A DNA stretch of 44,104 nucleotides from Halorientalis sp. (GTDB lineage Archaea > Halobacteriota > Halobacteria > Halobacteriales > Haloarculaceae), in NCBI RefSeq assembly GCF_028275115.1, contig NZ_JAQCNH010000150.1, positions 1-44,104 of the forward strand, read 5' to 3'. The position numbers were made by a program, and so were the translations under genes. The notes below the pieces were generated by a model. The model saw only the letters and a list, made by a program, of their open reading frames with translations, did no database searches and was not told where the DNA came from. The stretch's first letter is position 1. Each line of letters begins with the position of its first letter. Below, piece after piece: positions 40,220-44,104 of this stretch.

Positions 40220-41380
40220 ACGAGTGCGCCGGGAACGCGGTTCTCGCGTCGTGACTTCGTGACAGCAATCGGTGGGGCGACGACGGTCGCGTTGGCCGGG
40301 TGTCGGGGCGCCCCGCGAGCGGGGAACGCTGCCGGGACGCCGGAGACAACCCAGACTGCTCAGTCGAACCAGTCCTCGCTGCCAGCGACGGCCCCGCCCG
40401 CGATGGTTGACCTCGCAGAACAGGACGATCAGGTCACGCTGGAGACACAGCCGGCGCGGCTCCCAGTTCATGGCGGCGACTCGATCGTGGCCCCCATCAT
40501 CGAACTGCCGCGGGTGTGGGCGTTTCAGGCCGGCGACGGTCATCCGAGCGTCCTGTGCCCCGTCCTGCGCGCACAGGGGGGCGACATCATCGGAGTGAGG
40601 TTGTACAACACCAACCGGAAGCGCCTGCACACCGTCTACTTCCGCGCGGTCCGGAAGACCTGGGAGGACGACGGTGTCCCGACGAGGACGGGCATCACCG
40701 TCGACCCCGGTGAGACCAACACGTACGAGATTTCGGTAAACGTGCCCGGGACGCACGTCTATCACTGCCACTATCAGGCCCACTAACACGTCGAGATGAG
40801 GATGTACGGGACGTTCCGCGTCGACCTAGACGAGTGCGAGGGATTCGACCGGGAGTACTTCCTCACGACGAGGAGTTGGGACTCCCAGCTCTCGCGGATG
40901 TGCGACGGCGAGGACGTGAACGACAGCCCGCACCGGCGCAGGCCTGACGTGTTCATCATCAACGGGCGGTCCGCACCGCGAACCGTTCACCCCGAGGACG
41001 GCTCGCCGCCGCTCGTCAGTCAGGGTGATACGGTCCGGCTCCACCTGGTGAACGCCGGCAGGTTCATCTCCCACCCGATGCACGTCCACAACCACCGGTT
41101 CCAGGTGGTTGGGAAGGACGGCTCGAAGGCTCCGGAGGCCGCACGCTACGACGCGGACATTACCAACCTCGCGCCGGCAGAGCGACACGCTGTCGAGTTC
41201 GGGGCCGGCGCAGGCCCCGGTATCTACCTCGTCCACTGCCACAAGGTCAACCACGCCACGAACGGCCTCGACGAGGCCGCCTCTTACACTGGCGGGATGA
41301 TTACCGGTCTGGTCTACGAGTCGGCGGTGGACACCGACATCTTCGGCGACCTGCTGGACTGCGCTGGCGACGACGGGTGA
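40220..41380 (+). pseudogene. multicopper oxidase, Tat-lipoprotein type, inactivated
   Basis: One frame from 40220 to 41380 with a TAA at 40784-40786. The expected start codon reads ACG (40220), followed by SAPGTRFSRRDFVTAIGG, a Tat signal with a lipobox (ALAGC). Cupredoxin parts follow: WAFQAGDG, KTWEDDGVPTRTGI, GTHVYHCHYQAH, the stop, HVEMRMYGTFRVD, HPMHVHNHRFQVV and YLVHCHKVNHATNG. The last three blocks are the later copper motifs. The HxHG pair expected in the first domain reads H-T-V-Y-F-R at 40628-40645. A missing start, a nonsense codon and lost copper ligands agree on inactivation. A second ORF (40796-41380) could in theory be made separately. Confidence 0.75.
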
Positions 41381-41439
41381 GGGCCGAACCCGGCAACAGC
41401 CGCCGGCGCCGATAGCCAGCCGGTCTGACGGCGTCTACC

Positions 41440-41457
41440 GGTGACGTCGGTGTCACC
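41440..41457. promoter_or_regulatory. inverted repeat upstream of the MhqO-like gene
   Basis: GGTGAC-GTCGGT-GTCACC is a perfect 6-bp inverted repeat ending 27 bases before the TATA box at 41484. It could be an operator for a regulator encoded elsewhere, or a terminator-like fold after the oxidase remnant. Confidence 0.4.
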
Positions 41458-41483
41458 TGATATCACCACGGCCAGAGAGCGCC

Positions 41484-41489
41484 TATAAG
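41484..41489 (+). promoter_or_regulatory. TATA box of the MhqO/MhqD operon
   Basis: TATAAG in GCCTATAAGTGC. A start site near 41514 would give a 16-base leader holding AGGAG (41517-41521), eight bases before ATG 41530. This is one of the few leadered genes in the window. Confidence 0.6.
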
Positions 41490-41529
41490 TGCGGGTCACC
41501 TACGTGTTCGTATCTCAGGAGTCCACGAC

Positions 41530-42480
41530 ATGCCCATGCAGACACCTGGCGTTCACCACGTCACAGCGATCGCGAGCGACCCACAGGCCAACGTCGACTT
41601 CTACACCGGCGTCCTCGGCCTCCGGCTGGTGAAGCGAACAGTGAATTTCGACGACACGCGCACCTACCACCTCTACTACGGCGACGCGGTCGGCACGCCC
41701 GGCACGGTCCTCACCTTCTTTCCGTTCGAGGGCGGCCAGCCCGGCAGCGTCGGTCGCGGTCAGGCCAGTGCCACCGCGTTCGTGATTCCCGACGGGTCGG
41801 TTGAGTTCTGGGTCGACCATCTCGAGAGTGACGGGCTCGCGGTCGAAGCGCCAGTCGAGCGATTTGGCGAAACCGTCGTTCCCTTCGAGGACCGCGACGG
41901 CCAGCCACTGGAACTGGTCACCGGCGAGAGCGATATCGAGCCGTGGGCCGACGGGCCGGTTCCGGCGGAACACGCCATTCGCGGCTTCCACGGCGTGACG
42001 CTCGACTCCCTGTCCCCCGACGCCACGGGAGCGCTCCTCGAATCGATGGGTTTCGAGCACGTCGCCGAGGCGGGCCAGCGCACCCGATACGAGGCGGACG
42101 GCGAACGCGCGACCGCGGTCGACGTTCTCGACCGTCCGGCGGGCGACCGCGGCCGCCAAGGTGCCGGCACCGTGCATCACGTCGCCCTGCGCGCCCCGGA
42201 CACGGAGACCCAGATGGACTGGCGTGCGAAACTACTTGAACAGGACCAGCGCGTCACCGAACAGAAGAACCGTCAGTACTTTCACTCGATCTACTTCCGG
42301 GAGTCCGGCGGCGTCCTCGTTGAGGTTGCGACCGACCCGCCGGGCTTCACCCGCGACGAGTCGGTCGACGAACTCGGGAGTGGTCTGAAGCTCCCGCCGT
42401 GGCTCGAACCGGACCGCGAGACCATCGCGACCAATCTCGCCGACATCGAGGCACCCGCCCCGGCGGAGACCGAGCGATGA
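41530..42480 (+). CDS. ring-cleaving dioxygenase, MhqO/LinE-like VOC protein
   Basis: An extradiol-type dioxygenase of the VOC superfamily, expected to open hydroquinone or catechol rings with Fe2+. The 316-residue protein has two VOC modules: GVHHVTAIASDPQANVDFYT and LGLRLVKRTVNFDD at the start, and GTVHHVALRAPDTETQMDW with YFHSIYFRESGGVLVEVATD in the second half. The His of HHVT and HHVA and the Glu of VEVATD are the likely metal ligands. MhqO in Bacillus is paired with the hydrolase MhqD, as here. ATG 41530 is supported by AGGAG eight bases upstream. The true substrate is not known. Confidence 0.88.
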   Translation: MPMQTPGVHHVTAIASDPQANVDFYTGVLGLRLVKRTVNFDDTRTYHLYYGDAVGTPGTVLTFFPFEGGQPGSVGRGQASATAFVIPDGSVEFWVDHLESDGLAVEAPVERFGETVVPFEDRDGQPLELVTGESDIEPWADGPVPAEHAIRGFHGVTLDSLSPDATGALLESMGFEHVAEAGQRTRYEADGERATAVDVLDRPAGDRGRQGAGTVHHVALRAPDTETQMDWRAKLLEQDQRVTEQKNRQYFHSIYFRESGGVLVEVATDPPGFTRDESVDELGSGLKLPPWLEPDRETIATNLADIEAPAPAETER

Positions 42481-43127
42481 GTGGGCCACATCAGGACCAG
42501 CCGCTGGTCACCGCCGGCACCGACCTCGACAACGCCGGGGCCGCCGTCGTTCTGACTCACGGCCGCGGCGCGAGCGCCGAGAGTATCGTCCAGCAACTCG
42601 GCCGGGAGGTCCACCGCGAGGGCGTCGCCCTGCTGGCTCCGCAGGCCGCCCGCAGTACCTGGTATCCTAACTCCTTTCTCGCACCCGTCGAACGCAACGA
42701 ACCCGGCCGCTCCTCGGGGCTGGAGGTGGTCGAAGCCGCCGCCGAGACGGCCGTCAATGCCGGGATTCCACACGAGCGGGTCCTGCTCGTCGGCTTCTCG
42801 CAGGGTGGCTGTCTCTCCAGCGAGTTCGTCGCGCGCACCCCTCGCCGTTACGGTGGGCTGGCGGTCCTCTCCGGTGGTCTGATCGGTGAGACCGTCGACC
42901 CGGACGATTACCTCTCGGTCGGCGACGACCTCGGCGGGACCCCGGTCTTCCTCGGCTGTAGCGACGTGGACCCGCACATCCCCGAGGAGCGCGTCCACGC
43001 GACCGCCGAGGTTCTGGACGAACTCGGCGGCGACGTGACGAACAGAATCTACGACGGCATGGGTCACGGCGTCAACGCCGACGAACTGGAACGGCTGGAC
43101 GGGATGGTTGCGGCCCTGCTCGACTAG
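42477..43127 (+). CDS. alpha/beta hydrolase, MhqD-like carboxylesterase
   Basis: A 216-residue serine hydrolase of the phospholipase/carboxylesterase family. Seen: VVLTHGRGASAESIVQQL (oxyanion region), the nucleophile elbow GFSQGG, GCSDVDPHIPEERV with the Asp, and GMGHGVNADEL with the catalytic His. It overlaps the MhqO-like gene by four bases. Such pairs (mhqO with mhqD in Bacillus) protect against quinones by ring cleavage and hydrolysis of products or conjugates; that role is carried over from the bacterial case. Its TAG stop shares the palindrome CTAG with the stop of the opposing gene. Confidence 0.88.
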   Translation: MSGPHQDQPLVTAGTDLDNAGAAVVLTHGRGASAESIVQQLGREVHREGVALLAPQAARSTWYPNSFLAPVERNEPGRSSGLEVVEAAAETAVNAGIPHERVLLVGFSQGGCLSSEFVARTPRRYGGLAVLSGGLIGETVDPDDYLSVGDDLGGTPVFLGCSDVDPHIPEERVHATAEVLDELGGDVTNRIYDGMGHGVNADELERLDGMVAALLD

Positions 43128-43945
43128 AAGTCGAGAATCGCTCGGGTCTGGTCGGTCGTCGCGACCGGCCGGTCCGGCGTCTCGGCGGTGTCGGCGACCC
43201 GCTTGACGAGTCGCCCGCGCTCGTAGTAGCCGTTGTCCTCGAGGCCGACGCGGACGTGGCCGCCGAAGAGGACGCCCATGGTTGGGAAGGCGAGCCGGTG
43301 GGGGCCGAACCCGAGTGTGTTGAACAGCGTCCCCTCGGGCAGATCGTCGATGGCAGTCAGAAAGGTCCGCGGACGTGGTCGGGTGAGCGTCCCCGAGCCG
43401 ACTATCAGCGTCGCGCAGAGCGGCTCGTCGAGGTTGCGCCGCTCCAGCAACCGGTGGGTCTCGTTGACGTGCCGGCTTTTGAACAGTTCCAGTTCGGGTT
43501 TGATTCCACGGTCCTGCATCTCCTCGTGAAGCGTCGCGACGGTCGCGCGAGTGGTTTCACTGGTGAGGTGATCGTAGCGGTTCAGTGGGCCCGTATCGAG
43601 GCTCGCCATCTCCGGCAGCGGATCGGTCCGAAGTGGCTGGGCACGAGTCGCCGTCGACGCACCCGTTCCACCAGTCGAGTGTTGGGTGATTACGTCTTCG
43701 GTCCGGTGGCGAACCGCGTCGGTGACGTCCTGGAACCGGTCGGTGGAGAAGGCGCGCTCGCCGTCGTTCTGCCGGGCGTGTAAGTGGACGGTACTCGCCC
43801 CGGCAGCTTCGGCCGCGGCGGCAGCCGCGCCGATTTCGGTGGGCGTCTCCGGGATGGCCGGGTTCACCTCCTCGCCGTGGACGCCGCCTGTCAGGGCTGC
43901 GGTGACGGTGACGGGTTCGCCCGCGGGGTACGTCTCGTAGCTCAC
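43124..43945 (-). CDS. BKACE family beta-keto acid cleavage enzyme
   Basis: A zinc TIM-barrel enzyme that cleaves a beta-keto acid with acetyl-CoA, giving acetoacetate and a CoA ester (the family of 3-keto-5-aminohexanoate cleavage enzyme). In 273 residues: VTAALTGGVHGEEVNPAIPE, STVHLHARQNDGERAFSTDR with the HxH zinc pair, TQHSTGG, MASLDTGPLNRY, KPELELFKSRHV and FGGHVRVGLEDNGYYERGR. Length is typical. The substrate differs between subfamilies and cannot be read here. GTG 43945 overlaps the stop of the upstream gene by four bases. It converges with and overlaps the hydrolase gene by three bases. Confidence 0.9.
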   Translation of the reverse strand: MSYETYPAGEPVTVTAALTGGVHGEEVNPAIPETPTEIGAAAAAAEAAGASTVHLHARQNDGERAFSTDRFQDVTDAVRHRTEDVITQHSTGGTGASTATRAQPLRTDPLPEMASLDTGPLNRYDHLTSETTRATVATLHEEMQDRGIKPELELFKSRHVNETHRLLERRNLDEPLCATLIVGSGTLTRPRPRTFLTAIDDLPEGTLFNTLGFGPHRLAFPTMGVLFGGHVRVGLEDNGYYERGRLVKRVADTAETPDRPVATTDQTRAILDF

Positions 43946-44104
43946 TCGTTTTCGGCCTCCGGATAGAGGTCACAGTCCGTGGTGTGGTTGAGGCTGTGAC
44001 GGTCGTTGCAGATGTCCGCGCGCATCGGCTGGACGAAGGTCGCTGCAGCCTCGCAGTAGGCTCGGTCGGTCTCGAAGCCGTGGTCGCCGTCTTCGCGGCG
44101 GTAC
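43942..44104 (-). CDS. C-terminal part of an unrecognised gene
   Basis: 53 codons in frame down to TGA at 43942-43944; the start lies beyond the window. The visible tail includes FETDRAYCEAAATFVQPMRA, then DICNDRHSLNH and TTDCDLYP, with three cysteines and several His, and ends in an acidic ENE. No family is recognised. The stop overlaps the BKACE GTG start, so both are in one operon and the product may act in the same catabolic route. Confidence 0.7.
   Translation of the reverse strand, partial: YRREDGDHGFETDRAYCEAAATFVQPMRADICNDRHSLNHTTDCDLYPEAENE

Noticed and set aside
39912..40262. GTG-started ORF before the multicopper oxidase
   Set aside because: Arg-rich translation, no family, and it overlaps the oxidase TATA box and start in another frame.
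1..44104. CRISPR arrays, rRNA genes, complete insertion sequences or proviruses
   Set aside because: No regularly spaced repeats, no rRNA sequence and no transposase or integrase was found by reading both strands.

Overview
The window is a stretch of haloarchaeal chromosome (class Halobacteria). It is GC-rich with strong G/C in third codon positions. The predicted proteins are very acidic. Many genes have a TATA-like box centred about 25-30 bases before the start codon, as for leaderless transcripts. Several families (DICT proteins, CbtA/CbtB, ChlID with CobN, small treble-clef proteins) are typical of haloarchaea. The genus cannot be fixed from the sequence.

Layout. 1-4614: the 3' part of an acyl-CoA dehydrogenase gene, cysE preceded by a tiny cysteine-rich ORF, an AlkA-like DNA glycosylase, an AstE-like zinc deacylase and a secreted lipoprotein. 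4830-8339: succinate dehydrogenase sdhCDBA. 8503-12181: an SRAP/YedK DNA-crosslink protein, a globin-coupled soluble transducer (HemAT-like) and a DICT-domain sensor. 12432-12536: an abnormal tRNA-like gene. 12834-15929: a GlmU-like nucleotidyltransferase, a 34-residue membrane peptide, an SDR oxidoreductase, a small zinc-finger protein and a CBS-domain protein. 16240-18073: two phasin-like coiled-coil proteins and the wreck of a Bat/HTH-10 regulator. 18316-19122: a winged-helix regulator, divergent from the next block.

19271-37050 is the core of the window, a cobalamin (corrin ring) locus in three transcription blocks. The first is an almost gapless 11-gene run: cbiT, cbiL, cbiF, cbiG, two cbiH paralogues, a ferredoxin, a LAGLIDADG-like protein, CbiX fused to a 2Fe-2S domain, DUF3209 and a beta-propeller protein. 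The second is the opposing chlID-cbtB-cbtA block (chelatase motor and cobalt transporter). The third is cobN-cbiC-cbiE. The locus mixes hallmarks of early cobalt insertion (CbiX, CbiG) with the late-insertion chelatase (CobN plus ChlID). It lacks recognisable cbiD and cbiJ but carries several unassigned conserved proteins. A second CbiX-like gene lies at 39064-39849.

37076-38865: a PiT-type phosphate transporter with a membrane partner carrying a four-residue E/V repeat. 40220-41380: a multicopper oxidase pseudogene with a lost start codon and an in-frame stop. 41530-43127: an MhqO/MhqD-like pair probably dealing with quinones. 43124-44104: a BKACE enzyme and the end of another gene.

The observations most worth following are the leaderless poly-cysteine leader ORF in front of cysE, the LAGLIDADG-like protein embedded in the corrin operon, the AGTTGTAA-type sites shared by the cobalamin promoters, the 34-base divergent chlID/cobN promoter, and the tRNA-like gene that does not fold properly.
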